Shown here: positions 1 through 8,122 of the stretch, piece by piece
How the letters are laid out: each line of letters opens with the position of its first letter
How positions within the stretch are numbered: the first letter of the stretch is position 1
Program-made: the position numbers and the translations under genes
Source of the DNA: Gammaproteobacteria bacterium
GTDB lineage: Bacteria; Pseudomonadota; Gammaproteobacteria; Xanthomonadales; Xanthomonadaceae
NCBI GenBank assembly: GCA_026398715.1
Contig: JAPLSI010000254.1
Coordinates: 1 to 8,616 of the forward strand
Direction of reading: 5' to 3'
Length of the DNA stretch: 8,616 nucleotides
The notes under the pieces: generated by a model
Told to the model about the DNA's origin: nothing
What the model saw: only the letters and a program-made list of their open reading frames with translations
Database searches by the model: none

Positions 1-945
1 CGCGCCGGACGCAGTGGCGAGGCAATCCTGTTCATCGCCCCGCGCGAGCGCAACATGCTGCGCTCGATCGAGCGCGCCACGCGCCAGCCGATCGAACCAA
101 TGGAATTGCCGAGCGTCGAAGCCATCAACGACGTGCGCATCGCCAAGTTCAAGCAGCAGATCACCGAAACGCTTGAGAGCAGCGACCTGGCCTTGTTCCA
201 GCGCCTGATCGAGGACTACGAACAAGCCAACAACGTGCCGGCGGTGGAAATCGCCGCGGCCCTGGCCAAGATGGCGCGCGGCGACGTGCCCCTGTTGCTG
301 GTGGCGCCGAAGCACGCACCGCGCCCGGCCTTCGAAAAGAACGAGCGCAGTTTCGAACGCCCGGAACGTGCCGAGCGCGCACCGCGCGGCGATCGCCCCG
401 AGCGCGCCGAACGGGTTGACCATCCGCCTCGCGCCGAACGCGTCGAGGGTGGCGATCGTTTCGAACGCCCGGACCGTCCCGCGTTTCCGAAGAAGGAACG
501 CAGCGAGCACAAACCCGAACCGGGACTTGAAACCTTCCGCATCGAGGTGGGCTACGACCATGGCGTGAAGCCGGGCAACATCGTCGGCGCGGTTGCCAAT
601 GAAGCCGGCCTGGACGCCAAGCACATCGGCCGCATCGAGATCTTCGAAGACCATAGTTTGATCGACCTGCCCGATGGCATGCCCGCCGATGTGCTTACGC
701 ACCTGAAGACGGTCTGGTGCGCGGGCCAGCAGTTGCGCATCACGCGTGACGGCCAGCCGCCGGATGTCGCAGGCAAGAAGCCGGCCGGTCCGCGGCCGCC
801 GTTCGCGGGGAAGAAATCCTTTGGCGACAAGAAGCCGTTCGGCGACAAGCCGCCGTTCAAGGCCAAGCGCGATTTCGGCGACAAACCGTTCGGCCAGGGC
901 AAGCCCAAGCCGAAGCCGCACCGCAAGGGTCCGGGTCCGGAATGA
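1..945 (+). CDS. deaD: DEAD-box ATP-dependent RNA helicase DeaD/CsdA, C-terminal part (5' truncated by window)
   Basis: This is the 3' part of a cold-shock and ribosome-assembly type RNA helicase, which unwinds RNA duplexes using ATP in the cytoplasm. The reading frame is open from base 1 and gives 314 residues. The first residues, RAGRSG, are the end of helicase motif VI (HRIGRTGRAGR type). They are followed by IERATRQPIEPMELPS, typical of DeaD after the RecA2 domain. Residues about 110-177 are a charged linker rich in Arg, Glu and Pro with repeated RPERAER-like units. Residues about 178-252, beginning FRIEVGYDHGVKPGNIVGA, match the DbpA-type RRM-like RNA-binding domain. The basic tail (258-314) carries three FGDK units and ends in Lys/Pro-rich sequence. 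The ATPase domain lies outside the window. An intrinsic terminator follows directly. An ATG at 55 is internal, not the start. The family call is secure; DeaD rather than another DbpA-domain helicase is very likely. Confidence 0.93.
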   Translation, partial: RAGRSGEAILFIAPRERNMLRSIERATRQPIEPMELPSVEAINDVRIAKFKQQITETLESSDLALFQRLIEDYEQANNVPAVEIAAALAKMARGDVPLLLVAPKHAPRPAFEKNERSFERPERAERAPRGDRPERAERVDHPPRAERVEGGDRFERPDRPAFPKKERSEHKPEPGLETFRIEVGYDHGVKPGNIVGAVANEAGLDAKHIGRIEIFEDHSLIDLPDGMPADVLTHLKTVWCAGQQLRITRDGQPPDVAGKKPAGPRPPFAGKKSFGDKKPFGDKPPFKAKRDFGDKPFGQGKPKPKPHRKGPGPE

Positions 946-968
946 AGCTCGTCAATCAGTGAAACAAG

Positions 969-992
969 AAGCGCGCCCGAGGGCGCGCTTTT
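969..992 (+). terminator. Rho-independent terminator after deaD
   Basis: A perfect inverted repeat, AAGCGCGCCC (969-978) and GGGCGCGCTT (981-990), has GA in the loop centre (in practice a 4-base loop once the last pair opens). It leads into TTTT at 989-992. It lies 24 bases after the deaD stop and before curA, so it should end the deaD transcript. The U tract is short, so termination may be partial. Confidence 0.85.
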
Positions 993-1008
993 CACATGCG
1001 CCAGACAC

Positions 1009-1014
1009 TATGAT
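1009..1014 (+). promoter_or_regulatory. Possible -10 box (TATGAT) for the curA-yhiN unit
   Basis: TATGAT differs from the sigma-70 consensus TATAAT at one position and lies 26 bases before the curA ATG, downstream of the deaD terminator. No good -35 hexamer sits at the usual 16-18 base spacing; the sequence there belongs to the terminator stem. It is a plausible but unproven promoter. A promoter is expected here because the terminator isolates curA from deaD. Confidence 0.3.
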
Positions 1015-1040
1015 GATTGTCTTGCCTTCCGGAGCCAGCC

Positions 1041-2025
1041 ATGACCAACGTCCGTTCCCTTCACCTGGTATCACGCCCCGAGGGCCATCCCAAGGACAGC
1101 GACTTCGAGATGCGCGACAGCGCGCCTGCTGCCCTGCAGGACGGAGAGATCCGGATTGCGGTCAAGTACCTTTCCATCGACCCGGCCATGCGAGTGTGGA
1201 TGACCGAGGCCAAGTCCTACTGGCCGTGTGATGCGCTCGGGCGGCATCGGCGAAGTGGTGGAATCGAAGAATCCGAAATTCAACGTGGGCAGCTGGGTCA
1301 GCGGCATGACCGGCGTGCGCAATGAAGTGATTTCCGATGGCAAGGGCATGCAGCGCTTCGACGCCAGCCGCCTGCCCCACCCGGGCTGGGCGCTCAGCAT
1401 CTTCGGCGCCACCGGACTCACCGCGTATTTCGGCCTCATCGACATTGGCCATCCCAAGGAAGGCGAAGTGCTGGTGGTGTCGGCAGCCGCAGGCGCGGTC
1501 GGCTCGGCCGTCGTGCAGATCGGCAAGGCGCTGGGCCTGAAGGTGATCGGCCTGGCCGGTGGTCCCGACAAGTGCGCCTTCGTGAAGGACACGCTGGGCG
1601 CCGATGCCTGCATCGACTACAAGAATGAAAACGTGTCGGCCGCCCTGCGCGAGCATTGCCCGGACGGCGTGGACATCTACTTCGACAATGTCGGCGGCGA
1701 CATCCTGGACGCCGTGCTCAAGCGCTTGCGCCTGAAGGCGCGCATCGTGCTGTGCGGCGGCATCTCGCAGTACAACGCCGGCGGCGAAACCCGCGGCCCG
1801 GCCAACTACCTGTCGCTGATTTCGGCGCGCGGCCGGATGGAAGGCTTCGTCGTCATCGACTACCTGCACCGCGCCGAGGAAGCGATCATGGCGATGGCGC
1901 CCTGGGTGGCGGCCGGCAAGCTGACCAGCAAGCTCGATATCGTCGAGGGTCTGGACAACTTTCCCGAAGCACTGCGTCGTCTCTACGTGGGCGCGAACTT
2001 CGGCAAGCAACTCGTCCAGGTCTGA
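1041..2025 (+). pseudogene. curA: CurA-type NADPH-dependent oxidoreductase (MDR superfamily), frameshifted
   Basis: The family reduces activated double bonds of enones, such as curcumin and related substrates, with NADPH in the cytosol. The ATG at 1041 has GGAG at 1031-1034. Its frame gives 62 good residues, from MTNVRSLHLVSRPEGHP to MTEAKSYWP (ending at 1226), then runs into unrelated sequence and stops at 1325. The family sequence resumes one frame over at 1228 (VMRSGGIGEVVESKNPKF) and continues cleanly to TGA at 2025. It includes the Rossmann coenzyme loop AAAGAVGS (1483-1506) and the CurA-like end GLDNFPEALRRLYVGANFGK. E. coli CurA, from memory, has about six residues (PVDIGG) between the two joined parts, so about 17 bases appear lost. 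The downstream piece alone (GTG 1228 or ATG 1231) lacks about 70 residues of the catalytic GroES-like domain. It could be a recent pseudogene or a sequence error. The otherwise intact downstream frame argues that the lesion is recent. Confidence 0.85.
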
Positions 2026-3204
2026 GTGCTCGAATCCGATGTCATCGTCATCGGCGGCGGTGCCGCCGGCCTGATGTGTGCGCTTGTCGCCGGCCAGCGC
2101 GGCCGGCGCGTGCGAGTGGTCGAACACGCCAACCGCTGCGGCAAGAAGATCCTGATGTCGGGCGGCGGGCGCTGCAATTTCACCAATACCGGCACCACGC
2201 CGGCCAACTTCCTGTCTGCCAATCCGCACTTCTGCAAGAGCGCCCTGGCCCGCTACACGCCAAGCGATTTCATCGACATGGTCAACCGCCATGGCATCGA
2301 CTGGCACGAGAAAGAACTCGGCCAGCTGTTCTGCGACGACTCGTCGAAACAAATCGTCGCGATGCTGCTGGAAGAGTGCCGGCTCGGCAACGTGGATATC
2401 CGCACCAATTGCAGCATTGAAAAAATTTCGCGGGTTGGCGATGGTTTCGAACTCGAGACCACGCAGGGTCGGATGCGGGCGGCTTCGCTGGTCGTTGCCA
2501 GCGGCGGGCTTTCAATTCCCAGCATGGGCGCGACCGGCTTCGGGTATGAGCTGGCCAGGCAGTTCGGCCACGACGTGCTGCCGGTCCGCGCGGGGCTGGT
2601 GCCGCTGACGCTGAGCGGCAAGCACCTGGAACACTACGCGGAACTCGCCGGCGTGGCGCTGCCGGTATCAGCGCGTTGCGGCAAGGCGCGGTTCGACAAT
2701 GCCATGCTGGTGACGCATCGCGGCCTGAGCGGCCCGGCCATCCTGCAGATCTCGTCGTACTGGGAACCGGGCAAGGAACTGCTGCTGGACCTGTTGCCAG
2801 GACGCGATGCGCCAATGTGGCTGGCCGAACAACGCGGCCTGCACCCGGCGGCGGAACTCAAGACGATTCTTGCCGACGCGCTGCCAAAGCGATTCGCACA
2901 ACGCCTGTGCGAAGTATTCCTCGACAACGCCCCGATGCGGCAGATCGATCCGCCAAAGCTGCGCGACATCGGCCTGCGCCTGCAGCGCTGGCCGATCATC
3001 GCGAGCGGCACCGAAGGTTATCGCACTGCGGAAGTGACGCTGGGCGGCGTGGACACCCAGGGTCTGTCCTCGACCACCATGGAATCGAAGCGGGTGCCGG
3101 GCCTGTATTTCATCGGCGAGGTGGTGGATGTCACCGGGCACCTGGGCGGCTACAACTTCCAGTGGGCCTGGGCCTCGGGCCAGGCGGCCGGCGAGGTAGC
3201 GTAA
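2026..3204 (+). CDS. yhiN: YhiN/HI0933-family FAD-binding flavoprotein
   Basis: This is a 392-residue flavoprotein of the HI0933/YhiN family, often labelled 'aminoacetone oxidase family FAD-binding enzyme'. Its substrate in most bacteria is not established; the family also contains BaiN, implicated in bile acid metabolism. The FAD-binding Rossmann motif is VIVIGGGAAGL (GxGxxG at residues 10-15), with the acidic strand end at E33. The family signature GGGRCNFTN is at 46-54. Other conserved blocks are HEKELGQLFCDD, THRGLSGPAILQISSYW and GTEGYRTAEVTLGGVDT. The C-terminal flavin-contacting block FIGEVVDVTG..GGYNFQWAW is at about 362-383. It resembles E. coli YhiN over its whole length. The start is GTG at 2026, immediately after the curA TGA (2023-2025), with AGG at 2018-2020 as a modest ribosome site. 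This suggests translational coupling to curA. No in-frame ATG near the N-terminus would keep the Rossmann strand. No frame defect is seen. Confidence 0.93.
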   Translation: MLESDVIVIGGGAAGLMCALVAGQRGRRVRVVEHANRCGKKILMSGGGRCNFTNTGTTPANFLSANPHFCKSALARYTPSDFIDMVNRHGIDWHEKELGQLFCDDSSKQIVAMLLEECRLGNVDIRTNCSIEKISRVGDGFELETTQGRMRAASLVVASGGLSIPSMGATGFGYELARQFGHDVLPVRAGLVPLTLSGKHLEHYAELAGVALPVSARCGKARFDNAMLVTHRGLSGPAILQISSYWEPGKELLLDLLPGRDAPMWLAEQRGLHPAAELKTILADALPKRFAQRLCEVFLDNAPMRQIDPPKLRDIGLRLQRWPIIASGTEGYRTAEVTLGGVDTQGLSSTTMESKRVPGLYFIGEVVDVTGHLGGYNFQWAWASGQAAGEVA

Positions 3205-3214
3205 ACACCTGGTC

Positions 3215-3249
3215 TTGACGCATACTCCGGCAACATACGCTTCAGTATG
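3215..3249 (+). promoter_or_regulatory. Possible promoter/operator before the acyl-CoA dehydrogenase
   Basis: The 63-base gap contains TTGACG (3215-3220), one base off the -35 consensus. No matching -10 lies at 17 bases; the best candidate, TACGCT (3236-3241), is at 15. An inverted repeat, CATACT (3221-3226) and AGTATG (3244-3249), brackets the expected -10 region and could be an operator. Both signals are weak and the assignment is tentative. Confidence 0.3.
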
Positions 3250-3267
3250 GAACCCCCGGAGTCAACG

Positions 3268-5055
<1,788 letters not shown>

Positions 5056-5613
5056 TCAGTCCCCGGTCTTGATCCAGAGTTGCTTCCAGCCTGTGTGGCC
5101 CAGGCTGCGCAAGGTGTCCATGTTGCGGTCGTAGATGGAGGCTGCGTCGGGAAAGGCGGCCACCGCGCGCGCGATGCTGGTCTCGCGCAACAGGTGCAGC
5201 GTCGGATACGGCGACCGGTTGCTGAAGTTCTCGATGTCGCCGGGCTGGCTGTCGGCGAACTGGTAGTCGGGATGGAAGCTCGCCACCTGGATCTCGCCGT
5301 CGAGCTCGAGTTCCGATACCGCAGCGTCGGCGATGTCCAGGAACTGGTTGTAGTCCAGGAAGTCACCCAACACCCACGGATGGATTAGCAACGTCGTTTC
5401 CACCACTTCGGGATCGGCGTCGTAAAGCGACTCGAGCTCGTGCAGCAGGTCGGCCAGCAGCGCTTCTTCATCCGTCGCATCGCTGACCACGTAGCGCACC
5501 TGCCCGCGAATGTGCACGGCCTTGGCGAAGGGGCACAGGTTTAGCCCGATGACGGCCTTCTCGAGCCACTCGCGGGTGGCATCGATGATGGCCGATTGCG
5601 ACGATGGGTTCAT
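5056..5613 (-). CDS. DUF1415 family protein
   Basis: This is a 185-residue soluble protein matching the conserved DUF1415 family, whose function is unknown. Visible conserved blocks are LNLCPFAKAV (residues 24-33, with Cys27), LLIHPWVLGDFLDYNQFLD (75-93), FHPDYQFAD (113-121) and NRSPYPTLHLLRE (132-144). There is no signal peptide or membrane segment. The Cys and several His residues in conserved blocks could suit a metal-binding or catalytic role, but that is inference. The ATG (complement of 5611-5613) overlaps the stop of the upstream PfpI-family gene as ATGA, so the two are probably co-translated. The stop (complement of 5056-5058) abuts the acyl-CoA dehydrogenase stop on the other strand. 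The frame remains open upstream, but that extension is only the pfpI gene read in another frame. Confidence 0.88.
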   Translation of the reverse strand: MNPSSQSAIIDATREWLEKAVIGLNLCPFAKAVHIRGQVRYVVSDATDEEALLADLLHELESLYDADPEVVETTLLIHPWVLGDFLDYNQFLDIADAAVSELELDGEIQVASFHPDYQFADSQPGDIENFSNRSPYPTLHLLRETSIARAVAAFPDAASIYDRNMDTLRSLGHTGWKQLWIKTGD

Positions 5614-6374
5614 GCCTTGGCCCTCGCGCGCTGCGCCTTCAGCTGCGCGACCAGCCGGCGCGCGAACAACCAGGCATCGCCCGGCCAGCGCGCGGAAATA
5701 TAGTTGCCGTCCTCCACCACGAAGGCTGCGCTGTCGTCGTCCTGCGTACCGCGATCGCCAAGCGTGGTCGGCCCGCGCTCGAACTGCGAAGGCGACGCCA
5801 ACGCCGCGCGGACTTCCGATTCGACGTAGGCCGGATAGGTCCGGTAATAGCGGCCCAGCTTCCAGAAGCTGAGGCCGAAGGCGAGCGCTTCCATGTACCT
5901 GGGCAGGCAGGTCGTGTGCCGGCCGTTCAAGACGCTGAGATCCGAGCCCGGTTGCTTCGCGCGCGCCATCAGCAATACGCCGTGGCAGATGGCGGCGATG
6001 GGCCGATCGAGCGTGGCGAATTCCGCCACGAAGGATTGCAGCAAGCCGCTGTCGAGATACTGGCGCATGCCCTTGGCGTGTCCTCCCGGCAGCAACAAGG
6101 CGTCGAAGTCCGTCACCACCAACTGGTTCCACGGCACCGGGTTGCGGAACTCGGATGACTGGGACGCCTGTCGATAACAATCCTTCGCGCTGTCATCGGC
6201 GCCCAGCTTTCCAAACACCACGCCCGCCAGCAGTCGGGGGTCGCAGGCGGCGACAGCGCCCGTTTCGGTGGCGAACACGACGGCGTGGCCGGCATCGGTC
6301 AGCACGCGCCAGGGCACCGCCACTTCGGTCGTATCGAAATCGGCATCGGGCAGCGGAATGAGGACTCTGGCCAT
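5610..6374 (-). CDS. DJ-1/PfpI-family type 1 glutamine amidotransferase-like protein
   Basis: This is a 254-residue cytoplasmic protein of the DJ-1/PfpI superfamily, which includes Hsp31-like chaperones/glyoxalases and proteases. The conserved acidic residue is E17 (DFDTTEVAVPW). The loop LLLPGGHAKGMR is at 93-104. The nucleophile elbow AAICHGVLLMA has Cys130 followed by His131. It is longer than minimal DJ-1 (about 190 residues). The added segments at about 50-85 and 150-215 (ALAFGLSFWKLGRYYRTYP) recall larger Hsp31-type members. The start is the ATG at the complement of 6372-6374, where the family-like sequence MARVLIPLPD begins. A GTG 48 bases upstream (complement of 6420-6422) has a somewhat better purine-rich leader but adds non-family sequence. 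It forms a two-gene operon with the DUF1415 gene through a 4-base overlap. The exact activity (glyoxalase, deglycase or other) cannot be fixed from sequence. Confidence 0.88.
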   Translation of the reverse strand: MARVLIPLPDADFDTTEVAVPWRVLTDAGHAVVFATETGAVAACDPRLLAGVVFGKLGADDSAKDCYRQASQSSEFRNPVPWNQLVVTDFDALLLPGGHAKGMRQYLDSGLLQSFVAEFATLDRPIAAICHGVLLMARAKQPGSDLSVLNGRHTTCLPRYMEALAFGLSFWKLGRYYRTYPAYVESEVRAALASPSQFERGPTTLGDRGTQDDDSAAFVVEDGNYISARWPGDAWLFARRLVAQLKAQRARAKA

Positions 6375-6445
6375 GGCCGACACGATACCGCATGCGTCGC
6401 CGCGGTTTGCTAGAGTTGCCACTTCCCTGTCCTGACGGAACCTCC
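6375..6445. promoter_or_regulatory. Divergent intergenic region between the PfpI-family gene and the MAPEG gene
   Basis: These 71 bases must hold promoters for both directions unless the transcripts start within neighbouring genes. I see no convincing -35/-10 pair on either strand. TAGAGT (6411-6416) is a weak -10-like element facing the MAPEG gene. GGAA at 6437-6440 is the likely ribosome site for that gene. Confidence 0.3.
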
Positions 6446-6835
6446 ATGACCCTGCACGCCGCGTTGATCACCCTGTTGAACATGACCCTTATCGGCGTGG
6501 CGATGTATTACGTCGGGCGGGCGCGTGGCATCCACCAGGTGCATGCGCCCACGGTGGTCGGCCATCCGGATTTCGAGCGTGCATTCCGCGCGCACCAGAA
6601 CACACTCGAACAAACGGTGATGTTCCTGCCCACGCTGTGGGTCGCCACCGTGTTCGGCAATCCCACCTACGCCGCATGGCTCGGTTATGCCTGGCTGATC
6701 GGCCGCACCTGGTATCTGTTCGGTTACCTGCGCGCCGCAGACAAGCGCGGCGCGGGCTTCATGGTGTCGGCGATTGCCTGGATGGGCTTGTTCGTGGTCG
6801 CGCTGATCGGGCTGGTACCGAAACTGCTGGCCTGA
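6446..6835 (+). CDS. MAPEG-family integral membrane protein
   Basis: This is a 129-residue inner-membrane protein of the MAPEG family (membrane-associated proteins in eicosanoid and glutathione metabolism). Some bacterial members have glutathione transferase activity. Four hydrophobic segments are visible at about 4-22, 57-75, 77-94 and 105-126. The family block FERAFRAHQNTLEQTVMFLP starts at residue 43, with the typical Arg/Asn/Glu pattern. The later block GRTWYLFGYLR (R87, Y90, Y94) fits the glutathione-binding region of the family. The length matches the usual bacterial size of about 130. ATG 6446 follows GGAA at 6437-6440; the upstream in-frame ATG at 6392 would add a hydrophilic stretch not seen in the family. 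It stands alone, divergent from the PfpI-family gene and converging on the sensor gene. The physiological substrate cannot be read from the sequence. Confidence 0.9.
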   Translation: MTLHAALITLLNMTLIGVAMYYVGRARGIHQVHAPTVVGHPDFERAFRAHQNTLEQTVMFLPTLWVATVFGNPTYAAWLGYAWLIGRTWYLFGYLRAADKRGAGFMVSAIAWMGLFVVALIGLVPKLLA

Positions 6836-6860
6836 CTGCCCGGCTGACGGGTCGGCGCGC

Positions 6861-7760
6861 TCAGGTCTGCGCCGACTTCACCAGCTGGTGCTTGGCCAGC
6901 GTCGCCTGCAGCTTGCCCAGGCCGCGGGCAGCGTGCAGGGTCAGGATCAGCATCAGCAGCCCGATGGCGATCGTGATCGGCAGACTCCACAACGGCAGGA
7001 CGATCTGCTCGCCAAACCAGTACAGGTGGTTGTGATCGCCGAAGGCATCCAGCACCGGCAGCGCCGCGACGGCGAACGTCAGTGAAAGCGCAACCACGAT
7101 GAAGGTGAAATAGATGACGCCCAGCGGCAGCATCAGCACCATGTACACCAGCGTTGACCAAGTGCGCGGATCCAGGAAAACGGTCTTGATGCGTTCCAGG
7201 ATAGGCCGCTCGCGATCGGTGTAGAGCGGCCGACGCGGCATGCGCTCGCCCAGCATCACTTCCACCAGTCGCCCTTCCACCAGCGACAAACCGCGCACGC
7301 TGGCGAAGAACAGGATGGTGAAGGGAATGCCGATGATCAGCACGGCCAGGCTCGCCGACAGGCTCAGGCCGGTAACGACCCAGGTGAAATAGAAGATGCC
7401 CGTTGCCAGCGACAGCAGCAGGTACAGCACCGAGGTATAGGCATGCGGGTCGGCAAGCACGCCGAAGAACCTGCCTGCCAGGGACACGCGCGGTTTCGGC
7501 GGCGGCGCACGCAAGGCGCGATGCACGGTCACTTCGGTGTCGCGGTAGATGTCGGCCACTTCGGATGGCGCGCCATAACTGCCGGCGACGCTGGCCAGCA
7601 GGCTGGCTTCATCCATTTCCGGATGCTCGGCCCACTCGGAACGCAGGTAGTCCTCGGCGTCGTACAGCGCATCCTGCACCAGCGCCGGATCGGATCCGGC
7701 AAGGGCCGCCCGCAACTGTTCGAGATACTCGGGGATGGACTTGGCGATGGGCGTGTTCAT
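6861..7760 (-). CDS. HAAS/DUF1700-like plus putative sensor membrane protein
   Basis: This is a 299-residue multi-pass membrane protein. Residues 1-75 (IPEYLEQLRAAL..DALYDAEDYLRSEW..YGAPSEVADIY) form a soluble helical region with the HAAS/DUF1700 pattern found downstream of PadR regulators. The remainder resembles the 'putative sensor' membrane domain (PF13796 type). Hydrophobic hairpins lie at about 108-155 and 201-237, with a last membrane helix at about 256-277. Residues 104-134 and 197-227 align without gaps at an offset of 93, so the hairpin is duplicated. A short amphipathic, basic tail follows. Its ATG (complement of 7758-7760) overlaps the padR stop as ATGA, indicating co-translation. 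The likely role is signal reception or envelope-stress modulation together with PadR, but the stimulus is unknown and the direction of signalling is inferred from context. No kinase or other enzymatic domain is visible. Confidence 0.85.
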   Translation of the reverse strand: MNTPIAKSIPEYLEQLRAALAGSDPALVQDALYDAEDYLRSEWAEHPEMDEASLLASVAGSYGAPSEVADIYRDTEVTVHRALRAPPPKPRVSLAGRFFGVLADPHAYTSVLYLLLSLATGIFYFTWVVTGLSLSASLAVLIIGIPFTILFFASVRGLSLVEGRLVEVMLGERMPRRPLYTDRERPILERIKTVFLDPRTWSTLVYMVLMLPLGVIYFTFIVVALSLTFAVAALPVLDAFGDHNHLYWFGEQIVLPLWSLPITIAIGLLMLILTLHAARGLGKLQATLAKHQLVKSAQT

Positions 7761-8122
7761 TGCTGGGTTCCTTGCAGCACGGTGTCGACGAATTCGCGGG
7801 TGGCTTGCCAGTTGTCCGTCCACGCGGCGAGTACATCGCGGCCCTGGTCGGTAATTCGGTAATAGCGGCGCGGCGGCCCGGCAACCGAGGGCTCGACTTC
7901 GCTGGCCAGCAGGCCGGCAGCGTCGAGGTTGCGCAGCACCGGATACAGGGCGCTCTGCTTGCCGCTGAGGAATCCTTCGCCGCCCCGCTCGAGGCGCTTG
8001 GCGATCTGGTAGCCGTACATCGGCTCCTTCGACTGGCCGAGCACGCTGAGCAAAACCAGCGATACCGTACCGGTGCTGAGCTCCTTCTGGAACTTCCTGA
8101 GGTGGGAATCGATCTCGGCCAT
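7757..8122 (-). CDS. PadR-family transcriptional regulator
   Basis: This is a 121-residue winged-helix DNA-binding protein. The N-terminal winged helix is at about 18-95: LVLLSVLGQSKEPMYGYQIAKRLE, then the recognition-helix region SGKQSALYPVLRNLDAAGLL, then the wing with RRYYRITDQG, all classic PadR signatures. The C-terminal helix (about 98-121) is short, as in PadR subfamily-2 proteins, and would serve dimerisation. The ATG at the complement of 8120-8122 is preceded on its strand by AGGA (8131 down to 8128), a good ribosome site. It leads an operon with the membrane sensor gene (4-base overlap). PadR proteins usually repress their own operon, and the palindrome TAGTACTA at 8157-8164 upstream is a candidate operator (inference). 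The ligand is unknown. Confidence 0.93.
   Translation of the reverse strand: MAEIDSHLRKFQKELSTGTVSLVLLSVLGQSKEPMYGYQIAKRLERGGEGFLSGKQSALYPVLRNLDAAGLLASEVEPSVAGPPRRYYRITDQGRDVLAAWTDNWQATREFVDTVLQGTQQ

Noticed and set aside
1162..2352. Open frame of 396 codons on the minus strand across curA and yhiN
   Set aside because: It is a shadow of two plus-strand genes, with composition typical of GC-rich antisense frames and no family signature.
1656..2420. Plus-strand open frame overlapping the end of curA and the start of yhiN
   Set aside because: It is rich in Arg and Ala with no motif, and it overlaps two genes with strong family matches in another frame.
3221..3240. Near-repeat of GCATAC/CATACGC in the gap before the acyl-CoA dehydrogenase, considered as a direct-repeat operator
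   Set aside because: The repeat unit is only about five bases, so chance is sufficient; the inverted repeat there is the better candidate.
5614..6180. N-terminal extension of the DUF1415 frame upstream of its ATG
   Set aside because: The extension is the PfpI-family gene read out of frame. The family begins at the ATG that overlaps the PfpI stop.
6836..6860. Possible terminator between the MAPEG gene and the sensor gene (CCCG 6839-6842 with CGGG 6848-6851)
   Set aside because: The stem is only four pairs and no U tract follows on either strand.
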